Origin: Dyadobacter sp. 3J3
Lineage (GTDB): Bacteria > Bacteroidota > Bacteroidia > Cytophagales > Spirosomataceae
Assembly (NCBI RefSeq): GCF_009801115.1
Contig: NZ_VTOL01000006.1
Coordinates: forward strand, 186,001-250,000
Length of the DNA stretch: 64,000 bases
Reading direction: 5' to 3'
Positions 45,079-51,678 of the stretch are shown piece after piece (positions within the stretch are counted from its first letter, which is position 1; each line of letters opens with the position of its first letter). The notes below the pieces were generated by a model that had not been told where the DNA came from, did no database searches, and was given only the letters and a program-made list of their open reading frames with translations. Made by a program: the position numbers and the translations under genes.

Positions 45079-45972
45079 ATGAAGTCAATCTATACCCTTC
45101 TTATTTTTATATTTTGTGCAAACCCTGTTTTAGCACAAAATGAAGATTATTATAATCCGGTAACAACGCCAGTAAAACCATTTTACGATCCGGTAACTCC
45201 TAATGTCAATACCTTTAAGACAAACAGAGAGAAAGCTATTTTTGCCAAATATGCAACAGTAAAAATCCGAAACCGCTGGTATATCGGCTTTGATGGATTT
45301 ATTGGAACTGATAAAAGTACATTAAGCAACACATTTCAGGGATTGGTTGATACAAAATCTGCCAGCCGCTCCGGGTATAGTGCGTCCATAGGCTGGGTGA
45401 ACCAGGAGAAATGGGGTCTGGAACTGGAATATGCCCGGTCACCGATTCATAATACGCTTATTATAAACGGGTATAATCCATTAGAATACAAAATGAATAA
45501 TGACAAAAACAATATTGCTTTCCGGGCAAAACGAAGGATTTTGTTTGGTAAGTCAAATTCATCTGTACGTCGGTCGGCATTCTGGATTGGTGCAGGCTTC
45601 GGTATTGTTCCTAATTCCGGAAAACAAAAAGATTTTTTGGAGTTTGAAGGTTACATTAGACGAACCAGATTAACTAACGATACTTTATATTTGAGCAGTG
45701 ATACCCGGACAAACACAAAAATAACCGGTTTTGCAGACGCCACGGCGGAATACGTGATCAAAGTTGCCAAGGCTTTTGATCTCAGTTTTTATGCTAGAAA
45801 GCGCTGGGGATTGGGAAATTCGTTATCGACAGATCTTGACTATTACGTAAATAAGGTCCAAACTCAAACTGCCACCATAAAAGCCGATGGAAGCGGATTG
45901 GCATTTGGAATTTCACTTCGTTATATGCTTTTTGTAGGCCACGATGAAGGCAGCAAACACGAACTCGAATAA
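45079..45972 (+). CDS. Predicted outer-membrane or periplasmic beta protein, hypothetical
   Basis: A 297-residue exported protein: signal peptide (FCANPVLAQ), then a Pro/Asn-rich piece with a repeated YNPVTTP / YDPVTPN unit, then alternating beta strands (WYIGFDGFIG, GYSASIGWVNQEKWGLELEYA, IAFRAKRRI, WIGAGFGIVPN, LAFGISLRYMLFVG) that suggest a small barrel with a final aromatic-rich strand. No named family is recognised. It stands behind an unusual leader hairpin and ends at a strong terminator. Confidence 0.6.
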   Translation: MKSIYTLLIFIFCANPVLAQNEDYYNPVTTPVKPFYDPVTPNVNTFKTNREKAIFAKYATVKIRNRWYIGFDGFIGTDKSTLSNTFQGLVDTKSASRSGYSASIGWVNQEKWGLELEYARSPIHNTLIINGYNPLEYKMNNDKNNIAFRAKRRILFGKSNSSVRRSAFWIGAGFGIVPNSGKQKDFLEFEGYIRRTRLTNDTLYLSSDTRTNTKITGFADATAEYVIKVAKAFDLSFYARKRWGLGNSLSTDLDYYVNKVQTQTATIKADGSGLAFGISLRYMLFVGHDEGSKHELE

Positions 45973-45994
45973 TGGTTTTATTAGTTCAAAAAAA

Positions 45995-46024
45995 AACGAT
46001 CACTATCTCTAAGTAGTGATCGTT
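45995..46024. terminator. Bidirectional terminator
   Basis: An 11-bp perfect stem (AACGATCACTA with TAGTGATCGTT) between the convergent genes at 45079 and 46044, preceded by an A-run. Confidence 0.8.
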
Positions 46025-46043
46025 GGAAATATTATTTAAAATG

Positions 46044-46664
46044 TTAATTTTTGAAAATCAATGTATTAGCCTTTTCAATTTCATCGTGACTGATGGTATG
46101 GCCCATATTTGGATATATTTTTTCAAAAACCTCAGCATGCATCGATTCAAGAACTGCTGTGCTTTCCTGAACTCTTGAAACCGGAACATGAGGATCCGGA
46201 TTGCTGGTTCCTATGAAAATGGGCGTTCCGGCAAAATCTCCCGAATAGTTTTCAGCATAAATTCTGTCACCGATTAACCCGCCTGTAAAAGCTGCAACGC
46301 CGCCATATTTTGTGGCATTTCGGGTCACGTATTCAAGCGTCAGGCAAGCTCCCTGTGAAAATCCTAAAAAGAAAATATTCTCTTTCAAAATTCCCTTGGC
46401 AACAATATCTGCTACAATTTCACCGATCACGTCAACAGCAGAGGAAAGCCAGGGCTCGTTAAGTGATGGTGCCGCCAGAAACGAAGTTGGATACCAGGTA
46501 TTATTGGTGGCCTGGGGAGCAAGAAGCGCATAATCATTAGTATTCAGATGTGCAGCCAGCGATAGAATATCCTGTGCGCTTCCGCCCCGGCCATGAATCA
46601 TGATCAAAACTTTGTCCGTTTCATCAATGGCTTTTCCGGCTGTTATTACTTTTTTGGTATGCAT
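46044..46664 (-). CDS. Alpha/beta hydrolase, phospholipase/carboxylesterase type (MhqD-like)
   Basis: A 206-residue serine hydrolase. The nucleophile motif is GFSQGACL with Ser about residue 108; oxyanion loop MIHGRGGSAQD near 28-38; Asp in TSNPDPHVP and His in YPNMGHTIS. It resembles the phospholipase/carboxylesterase group, including B. subtilis MhqD, which belongs to a quinone-response regulon. There is no signal peptide. It lies 102 bp downstream of the ring-cleaving dioxygenase gene on the same strand and is probably co-transcribed from the promoter module at 47723-47774. Confidence 0.88.
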   Translation of the reverse strand: MHTKKVITAGKAIDETDKVLIMIHGRGGSAQDILSLAAHLNTNDYALLAPQATNNTWYPTSFLAAPSLNEPWLSSAVDVIGEIVADIVAKGILKENIFFLGFSQGACLTLEYVTRNATKYGGVAAFTGGLIGDRIYAENYSGDFAGTPIFIGTSNPDPHVPVSRVQESTAVLESMHAEVFEKIYPNMGHTISHDEIEKANTLIFKN

Positions 46665-46766
46665 GATAATTTTGGATCTAAATTGATTTTAGAAAATATC
46701 GCTTATTCAGGATGGGAAAAGGATAAGATTTAAACGAATCCATCTCTTATCCATTTCCCTGACTAT

Positions 46767-47702
46767 TTAAACCAGTTTTGGCAATATTTTTTCAATTTCA
46801 GCACGTGAACTTTCGTACTGTTTTGGTAATTTTAAACCGCTTCCTAAATTCTCAACGGTTTCATCAATGGCAAAGCCAGGGTTTTCAGATGCAAGTTCAA
46901 ATAGAACCCCGCCTGGTTCTCTGAAATAAAGAGAGAAGAAATAGTCACGGTCTATTTTAGGCGTAATATTCAAGCCCTTGCTAGCGATTTTATCGCGGAA
47001 TTCCATCAAAACCTGATCATTTTTTACACGGAAGGCAACGTGGTGATTGGTTCCACCGGCATTATATCCGCGCTCTTCATTTGGTGATTCTATCAGGTCC
47101 ACAATCGCTGCATTCTCAACAGCATCGGTTATAAACCGGTAACGGTTTCCTTCCTGTTCAAGTAATTTATATCCGAAAATATCGGTCAAAATTTCAGCGG
47201 TCGGTTTTATATTTTTTAGTGTCAAAACGATACTATGAAATCCTTTGGTAGCAACGTCAGCTTTTACATCAGCAGTTTCCCATGGTTTCCTTGTATCTTC
47301 AGTTTTTGATTCAATCAGGTTAATTTTTAATCCGTCAGGATCCTGGAACGGAAGGTACAATTCGCCGAATTTCTCGTCTTTACTTCCTTGTTTTACTTTA
47401 AATTCTGTAAAACGATCAGCCCAAAAGTCCAGACTTCCTTTTGGTACAGAATATCCGATATCGGTCGCCATGCCAGTTCCGGTACGGCCCTGCGCTGTTC
47501 CTTCCCAAGGGAAAAATGTCAGAATTGTTCCAGCTGATCCAACTTCGTCACCATAATAAAAGTGGTAAGTACCGGGATCATCAAAGTTGACGGTTTTTTT
47601 CACTAACCTCAGGCCAAGAACTTTGGTATAAAAGTCGTGATTACGTTTTGCGTTTCCTGCTATGGCAGTGATATGATGCAGACCTAAGATTTGATTTTCC
47701 AT
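46767..47702 (-). CDS. Ring-cleaving dioxygenase, VOC superfamily (MhqO-like)
   Basis: A 311-residue protein with two vicinal-oxygen-chelate modules. The first begins ILGLHHITAIAGNAKRNHDF and the second TNHHVAFRVKND; the metal Glu lies in GGVLFELASENPG. It is typical of ring-cleaving dioxygenases like MhqO/MhqE and LinE-type enzymes that open hydroquinone or related aromatic rings with Fe(II) and oxygen. It is cytoplasmic. A dyad TTGAACCAGGACAA lies upstream near -41 relative to the predicted transcription start, so activation by a Crp/Fnr-type protein is likely. Confidence 0.9.
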   Translation of the reverse strand: MENQILGLHHITAIAGNAKRNHDFYTKVLGLRLVKKTVNFDDPGTYHFYYGDEVGSAGTILTFFPWEGTAQGRTGTGMATDIGYSVPKGSLDFWADRFTEFKVKQGSKDEKFGELYLPFQDPDGLKINLIESKTEDTRKPWETADVKADVATKGFHSIVLTLKNIKPTAEILTDIFGYKLLEQEGNRYRFITDAVENAAIVDLIESPNEERGYNAGGTNHHVAFRVKNDQVLMEFRDKIASKGLNITPKIDRDYFFSLYFREPGGVLFELASENPGFAIDETVENLGSGLKLPKQYESSRAEIEKILPKLV

Positions 47703-47722
47703 GATTGTTTTTGTTTTTGGTT

Positions 47723-47774
47723 ATACAAATTTCGGAAGATTGGAAGCCCTGGACATTGAACCAGGACAAGAAAA
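47723..47774 (-). promoter_or_regulatory. FNR-like promoter module 1
   Basis: On the minus strand: dyad TTGTCCTGGTTCAA (47756-47769), then TG plus 19 bases, then CGAAATTTGTAT (47723-47734) carrying the TTTG of the -7 element. The dyad has the TTG-N8-CAA layout of FNR boxes and a conserved flank (C-A before and G-A-A-A-A after on the plus strand). The predicted start is near 47722, 20 bp before the dioxygenase ATG at 47702. The dyad centre is thus near -41. Confidence 0.7.
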
Positions 47775-47775
47775 A

Positions 47776-48111
47776 TCAGGAATTTAAATTTGGTGAAATA
47801 GTACGTTTTGAAAGTGCATAAATAATTTCATTACTCAATAATCCACTTCCACCACCGTAATGCTGAATGATAATAATTTCAGGATCCTTTTGCGTGAAAG
47901 TAGCACGTAGCTCAGCTTCGCATTCCTCTTTGATACCACCGGATAAAAGGACAATATCAAATTTTTGTTCTTCAAATAATGCAATTGCTTTTTCATCCGT
48001 TAATGCGCCCTGGGCTATCCAGTTTTCACTTTTATTAATGATTCGCAAAACAGTTTCAAGAATTTCCTCATGTCTGCCAATAGCCAGAATGTTTACTTTC
48101 ACAGTTTCCAT
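47776..48111 (-). CDS. Small receiver-fold-like protein without phosphorylation site
   Basis: A 111-residue protein starting METVKVNILAIGRH. The strand/helix order looks like a CheY-type receiver (VNILAIG, then helix, FDIVLLSGG, EIIIIQHYGGG), but the acidic pair, phospho-acceptor Asp and conserved Lys are missing. It would then be a pseudo-receiver. The fold is inferred by eye. The ATG at 48111 is preferred over a start nine codons upstream because that one would overlap the nitroreductase gene, which ends at 48119. The 7-bp gap makes translational coupling likely. Confidence 0.6.
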   Translation of the reverse strand: METVKVNILAIGRHEEILETVLRIINKSENWIAQGALTDEKAIALFEEQKFDIVLLSGGIKEECEAELRATFTQKDPEIIIIQHYGGGSGLLSNEIIYALSKRTISPNLNS

Positions 48112-48118
48112 GATCTTA

Positions 48119-48697
48119 TCAGTTTTTTGAGAAAACAAATTCGTTTAAAGGTTTACGAACACGCGCCGCAAGCTCTCTGCTTTTAAATGGTTCTTCCAGT
48201 TTTTCGGCATCGTCCAGGTATCCAAGGGCGATGATAGCAACAGGCAACTGATTTTCAGTTAAACCCAGCGTTTCTGAAATTTTTGTCCGATCAAAACCGC
48301 CCATCATGTGACCGTAAATGTTCAACGCCGAAGCCTGTAAAAGCAAATGTGCATTGGCCATTCCTAAATCATGCATCGCAGCTCCGTTTTCAGTTTGGTT
48401 TGCTTCAAATGTTTTCCTTGCGACTGCCACAATCAGAACATCAGAGTTTTGAGCCCAAGGTTTGTTTCCCCCAAATAAACTTTCTGCGATTTGTACAAAT
48501 CCATCATTACCTTTAGATGCGTAATAGTACTGCCACGGCTGTTCGTTATTCGCACTTGCAGCCCATCCCGCAGCTTCCAGAATTGTATGTAAATCGTTCT
48601 CTGGAATTACTTTGTCCGAAAAAGAGCGCGGGCTCCATCTGTTTTTTATCAAATCAAGCACATTGTGCTCCGTGTTTGCAATTTTAATATGACTCAT
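48119..48697 (-). CDS. Nitroreductase family protein (MhqN-like)
   Basis: A 192-residue FMN-dependent reductase. The N-terminal NRWSPRSFSDKVIPENDL holds the conserved FMN-contacting Arg and Ser, followed by AAGWAASANNEQPWQYY, the family's second FMN loop. HDLGMANAHLLLQASALN and ALGYLDDAEKLEEPFKSR complete the pattern. Such enzymes reduce quinones and nitroaromatics with NAD(P)H. It is cytoplasmic and resembles the class of MhqN in the B. subtilis quinone response. The small receiver-like protein gene follows after 7 bp. No FNR-like dyad lies directly in front; an inverted-repeat region separates it from pirin. Confidence 0.9.
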   Translation of the reverse strand: MSHIKIANTEHNVLDLIKNRWSPRSFSDKVIPENDLHTILEAAGWAASANNEQPWQYYYASKGNDGFVQIAESLFGGNKPWAQNSDVLIVAVARKTFEANQTENGAAMHDLGMANAHLLLQASALNIYGHMMGGFDRTKISETLGLTENQLPVAIIALGYLDDAEKLEEPFKSRELAARVRKPLNEFVFSKN

Positions 48698-48702
48698 TGT
48701 TT

Positions 48703-48880
48703 TTGGCTATTAGCTGTTAGGCGTTAGCGGTTAGTTTGGTACTTCCGGCTTTTGGGCTGGATTTAATTATTTTTATAGTGTTGGTTGTCAGAAGTTAGCG
48801 TTTGGCAAACTTGGATCTTTAAGAAATATCCAGATCCTTGATCAGGCCATCAAGCTAATAGCCAAACGCTAATAGCCAAT
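48703..48880. repeat. Nested inverted repeats between nitroreductase and pirin genes
   Basis: TTGGCTATTAGCT (48703-48715) is repeated inverted as AGCTAATAGCCAA (48853-48865), with another GCTAATAGCCAA at 48868-48879. A second pair, TTAGCGTTTGGC (48795-48806) and GCCAAACGCTAA (48861-48872), is also perfect. Together they form a 178-bp cassette of one short unit, in a gap with no gene. Confidence 0.65.
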
Positions 48881-48882
48881 CA

Positions 48883-49758
48883 CTAAACCGACATTGGTAC
48901 TTCCATCAAGAGCACTTCGGCATCCTGGGAATTTGCTTTGATTGAAATGCTGCTGGCATCCCAAATTCCAAGTCCGTCGCGTTGGTTCAGGTCGTTGTCT
49001 TCGATGGTGATATCACCTTTTAATACAAATGCATAAACGCCATTTGCAGGATTTTTTAATTTATATTCCGTGGTAAAATCTTTATCAAATTTCCCCATGT
49101 GAAACCAAGCATCCTGATTGATCGAGACACCTGCATCATCTGCGTTTGGTGATAAAACCTGCTGCAAATTGTTATGTCTGTCCTCAACATTCAGCGTTAA
49201 CTGATCATATCTTGGCGTGATGTTTTTTGATTTCGGGAACAACCAAATTTGTAAAAATCGGGCGTCCTGATCTTCATTTTTGTTGTATTCGCTATGAAAA
49301 ATTCCGGTTCCTGCACTCATAGCCTGGATGTCGCCATGTTTGATGACGGCCACATTATCCATACTGTCTTTATGTTCCAAATCGCCTTCCAGCGGAATTG
49401 AAATAATTTCCATGTTATCATGCGGATGTCTTCCAAAACCTTTTCCGCCATCGACACGGTCGTCATTCAAAACGCGTAACACGCCAAAATGCATACGGTC
49501 AGGATTGTAATAATTCGCAAAACTGAAACTGTGGTGACTGTCAAGCCAGCCATGGTTTGCATGTCCACGGGTGTCTGCTTTGTGTAATACTGTATTGGCT
49601 TTCACTTTCGATTCTGTATTTGGCAAATGATTAAAACCAATCACTTCCAGTTCTTTCAATTCGTCAATATCGTTTTTGATAATATTTCCAACAGAGGCCG
49701 AAGCGACAAACATTCCTGTTCCCATCAGGCCTTTGCGGATAAAATCTTTTCTTTCCAT
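48883..49758 (-). CDS. Pirin family protein with N-terminal export-like segment
   Basis: A 291-residue bicupin of the pirin family. The metal site is seen in GRHPHDNMEIISIPLEG near residue 110-126, with GDIQAMSAGTGIFHSEYN following. Bacterial pirins include quercetin dioxygenases and redox-sensing modulators. The start METRKDF-like segment (MERKDFIRKGLMGTG, FVASASVGN) resembles a Tat-style or anchoring leader without the second Arg, an unusual addition to pirin. Two promoter modules with TTG-N8-CAA dyads lie in front of the gene, at 49786-49837 and 49920-49971. Its role is probably flavonoid or quinone detoxification. Confidence 0.87.
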   Translation of the reverse strand: MERKDFIRKGLMGTGMFVASASVGNIIKNDIDELKELEVIGFNHLPNTESKVKANTVLHKADTRGHANHGWLDSHHSFSFANYYNPDRMHFGVLRVLNDDRVDGGKGFGRHPHDNMEIISIPLEGDLEHKDSMDNVAVIKHGDIQAMSAGTGIFHSEYNKNEDQDARFLQIWLFPKSKNITPRYDQLTLNVEDRHNNLQQVLSPNADDAGVSINQDAWFHMGKFDKDFTTEYKLKNPANGVYAFVLKGDITIEDNDLNQRDGLGIWDASSISIKANSQDAEVLLMEVPMSV

Positions 49759-49785
49759 GATTGATAGTCGTTTACCGATTTAATG

Positions 49786-49837
49786 ATACAAATTTCGCTA
49801 TTCTCTGAGCAACCTGCATTGAACTAGGACAAGAAAA
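49786..49837 (-). promoter_or_regulatory. FNR-like promoter module 2
   Basis: On the minus strand: dyad TTGTCCTAGTTCAA (49819-49832), TG plus 19 bases, then CGAAATTTGTAT (49786-49797). Spacing and the 12-base -7 region equal module 1 exactly. The predicted start of transcription is near 49785, 27 bp before the pirin ATG at 49758. Confidence 0.7.
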
Positions 49838-49919
49838 TCAAAATCTGAAATATTTCTGATTTGATTAAATTGTTGTTTTATGCCAGTCCGTTCATCGTGC
49901 TTGTTTTAATAAATTAACA

Positions 49920-49971
49920 ATACAAAGGAACGGCTCCCGGAATCAGGAAACATTGAACTGGGACAAGAAAA
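49920..49971 (-). promoter_or_regulatory. FNR-like promoter module 3
   Basis: On the minus strand: dyad TTGTCCCAGTTCAA (49953-49966), TG plus 19 bases, then GTTCCTTTGTAT (49920-49931). The dyad, its flank, the spacing and TTTGTAT agree with modules 1 and 2. It begins 17 bp after the Crp/Fnr stop codon. No gene starts between it and module 2, so it is a tandem pirin promoter or drives a short RNA. Confidence 0.65.
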
Positions 49972-49987
49972 TTGGGGAAAATGAAAT

Positions 49988-50566
49988 TTATTTTTTGGCA
50001 ATTTTGGTTCTGACTTTGCTCAGAAATTCGGCAGAAATGCCCAGATAGGAGGCGATATAATGTTGTGGAACGCGCTGTGGGATTGTTGGATAACGTTTGA
50101 TGAAATCCAGGTATTTGTCTTTCGCGCTGGTAGCAATGGTTTTAAATAGTCGCCCTTGTAAACTGGAAAGATTTCTCTGGACCAGAATCCGGAACATTCT
50201 TTCCAGCTGAGGAACATGAGAAAGCAATGATTCTTTTGTTTGTGGTGAAAGTATCAGAAGTTCACATGTTTCCAGGGTTTCTATGAACATATTGCTGGGT
50301 TTCTGATCGTGAAAACTTGCGATATCACTTACCCACCAATCTTCAATGGCAAATTGTAAAGTCACCTCAAATCCGTTTTCATCAATATAATACATCCGGA
50401 TGCAACCTTTGTTGATGAATGCTTCGAAATTGCAAATTTCTCCCTCATGCAACAAAATCGTCTTTTTTGGGAAGGTTTTAAATTGGAGGATTGAATTGAA
50501 ATATGATAATTCTTCCGCCGTCAGGTTTGCATGATTAATGATGTACGTATTAATACGGTCGAACAT
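49988..50566 (-). CDS. Crp/Fnr-family transcriptional regulator
   Basis: A 192-residue regulator with a cyclic-nucleotide-binding-like beta-roll (about 15-125, with GEICNFEAFINKGCIRMYYI) and a short C-terminal helix-turn-helix (VPQHYIASYLGISAEFLSKVRTKI). No Fe-S Cys cluster like that of Fnr is seen; the roll has only two or three scattered Cys. The recognition helix SAEFLSKVR is typical of Bacteroidota members. Downstream genes carry TTG-N8-CAA dyads near -41, so this protein is the natural candidate activator. A perfect inverted repeat lies upstream at 50595-50637. The effector is unknown. Confidence 0.9.
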   Translation of the reverse strand: MFDRINTYIINHANLTAEELSYFNSILQFKTFPKKTILLHEGEICNFEAFINKGCIRMYYIDENGFEVTLQFAIEDWWVSDIASFHDQKPSNMFIETLETCELLILSPQTKESLLSHVPQLERMFRILVQRNLSSLQGRLFKTIATSAKDKYLDFIKRYPTIPQRVPQHYIASYLGISAEFLSKVRTKIAKK

Positions 50567-50594
50567 TGGAGATTAGATGGCTTTATGTGGTTTT

Positions 50595-50637
50595 CTAATT
50601 GGCTAAACCATGTTATAAAACTGGCTTAGCCAATTAG
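50595..50637. promoter_or_regulatory. Perfect inverted repeat upstream of the Crp/Fnr gene
   Basis: CTAATTGGCTAA (50595-50606) and TTAGCCAATTAG (50626-50637) are perfect 12-bp inverted repeats, 19 bp apart, centred about 50 bp before the ATG at 50566. No T-run follows on the minus strand, so an operator is as likely as a terminator of the gene ending at 50674. Confidence 0.6.
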
Positions 50638-50673
50638 ATTTTCATCAAAAAATAAATTATATCAAAGCCTTGA

Positions 50674-51189
50674 TCAATTCTTCCCTGGTGAACAAATTCT
50701 TACCTCAAAAGTATAGGTCCAGACAATTTCCTTCGCAAATTTTTCTCCAAACAATTCCGAAGTTCTTTGATGTACATCTGCTTTTAAATCAAAATTGACA
50801 CCTAAATTTTTAAACGGTTCTACGAAGTAAGGTTCGTTGGTGACGATATAGGAGACAGGAATTTTGTCTTTGGGTCCTTCAAAATCCTCTATTAACGCTT
50901 CTCCATCCTGCTTTTCAACCAACCACGCGTAAAATGAATCATACAATTTTTCAGCAAGATCTTCCGCCGGATTACCAACTGCTGCTTTACAGGTTAAAAT
51001 TTCAAATGTTTTGGTAACAACGCCATCCGGCATTTCATATAATTCGTAACCAACAGGACCATCCGAAATTTTACCGTTCGATTCAGCTCCCGCACTTTTA
51101 TTATATAAAATTCCAACTGCCTGGTCCAACACTTCAATAAGTTCGACATTTGTGGCATTACTTTCAAAACCTTTTAAATAGCGACTCAT
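50674..51189 (-). CDS. Hypothetical cytoplasmic protein
   Basis: A 171-residue protein of unknown function. It is acidic and soluble, with no signal peptide or membrane segment. Recognisable pieces are ELYEMPDGVVTKTFEILTCKAA, AEKLYDSFYAWLVEK and VSYIVTNEPYFVEPF. The ATG at 51189 (MSRYLKGF) is preferred to a TTG two codons upstream. It lies upstream of the Crp/Fnr gene on the same strand, with a 107-bp gap containing an inverted repeat. Its right side is a 0.7 kb repeat-bearing non-coding region. No family is recognised. Confidence 0.6.
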   Translation of the reverse strand: MSRYLKGFESNATNVELIEVLDQAVGILYNKSAGAESNGKISDGPVGYELYEMPDGVVTKTFEILTCKAAVGNPAEDLAEKLYDSFYAWLVEKQDGEALIEDFEGPKDKIPVSYIVTNEPYFVEPFKNLGVNFDLKADVHQRTSELFGEKFAKEIVWTYTFEVRICSPGKN

Positions 51190-51480
51190 AATCAATATAT
51201 TTTTTCCTAAATAATTTCTTCCTACTTGTTTTTTTTCGGTTTACGATTCAAAAGTAACTGGCTATTTAGTACTGTGCAACTCTGATATTTTTTTGGAATT
51301 ATTAATACAAATAAACAAGTTGAATGGCTAACCTCGAATCGTGGGCTTTGGGTTCCGGTTTTCTTCGTAATGTGTGACTAAATGTGAAAAGCTAATCATA
51401 ATTTAATTTTTGGATCGATTAATATTTTGGGGATCGATTGGGTGGGTTTCGTGTGTTTGGTGATCTGTGGGATCGGTTTT

Positions 51481-51528
51481 CCGTGGGTTAAAACCCACGG
51501 CTACCATGTCGGTCATGCCTGCGGCATT
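51481..51528 (+). repeat. REP-like palindromic repeat, copy 1
   Basis: The palindrome CCGTGGGTTAAAACCCACGG (51481-51500) is followed by CTACCATGTCGGTCATGCCT (51501-51520) and GCGGCATT. It matches copy 2 downstream, and copy 3 at 34457-34501 in reverse. Confidence 0.85.
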
Positions 51529-51556
51529 TTTATGTGAAAATTTGTTGGCTAAACGT

Positions 51557-51604
51557 CCATGGGTTGAAACCCATGGCTACAATGTCGGTCATGCCTACGG
51601 CATT
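51557..51604 (+). repeat. REP-like palindromic repeat, copy 2
   Basis: The palindrome CCATGGGTTGAAACCCATGG (51557-51576) is followed by CTACAATGTCGGTCATGCCT (51577-51596) and ACGGCATT. Compared with copy 1, both arms changed together (G/C to A/T), keeping the stem perfect. Confidence 0.85.
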
Positions 51605-51610
51605 TACAGC

Positions 51611-51624
51611 GGTGCAGAGCACCG
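51611..51624 (+). repeat. GGTGCAGAGCACC hairpin, copy 1
   Basis: A 5-bp perfect stem GGTGC / GCACC around AGA, directly after REP-like copy 2, followed by GAAATATTTGTAG. Confidence 0.6.
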
Positions 51625-51664
51625 AAATATTTGTAGAAATTAATGTAAAATAACCAGGAACGAA

Positions 51665-51678
51665 GGTGCAGAGCACCG
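51665..51678 (+). repeat. GGTGCAGAGCACC hairpin, copy 2
   Basis: The same hairpin 54 bp further on, followed by GTAATAATGG. Identical core of 13 bases. Confidence 0.6.

Noticed and set aside
46044..51189. Defence island or mobile element
   Set aside because: All gene families are metabolic or regulatory; no integrase, transposase, nuclease or toxin-antitoxin gene is present and base composition looks like the neighbours.
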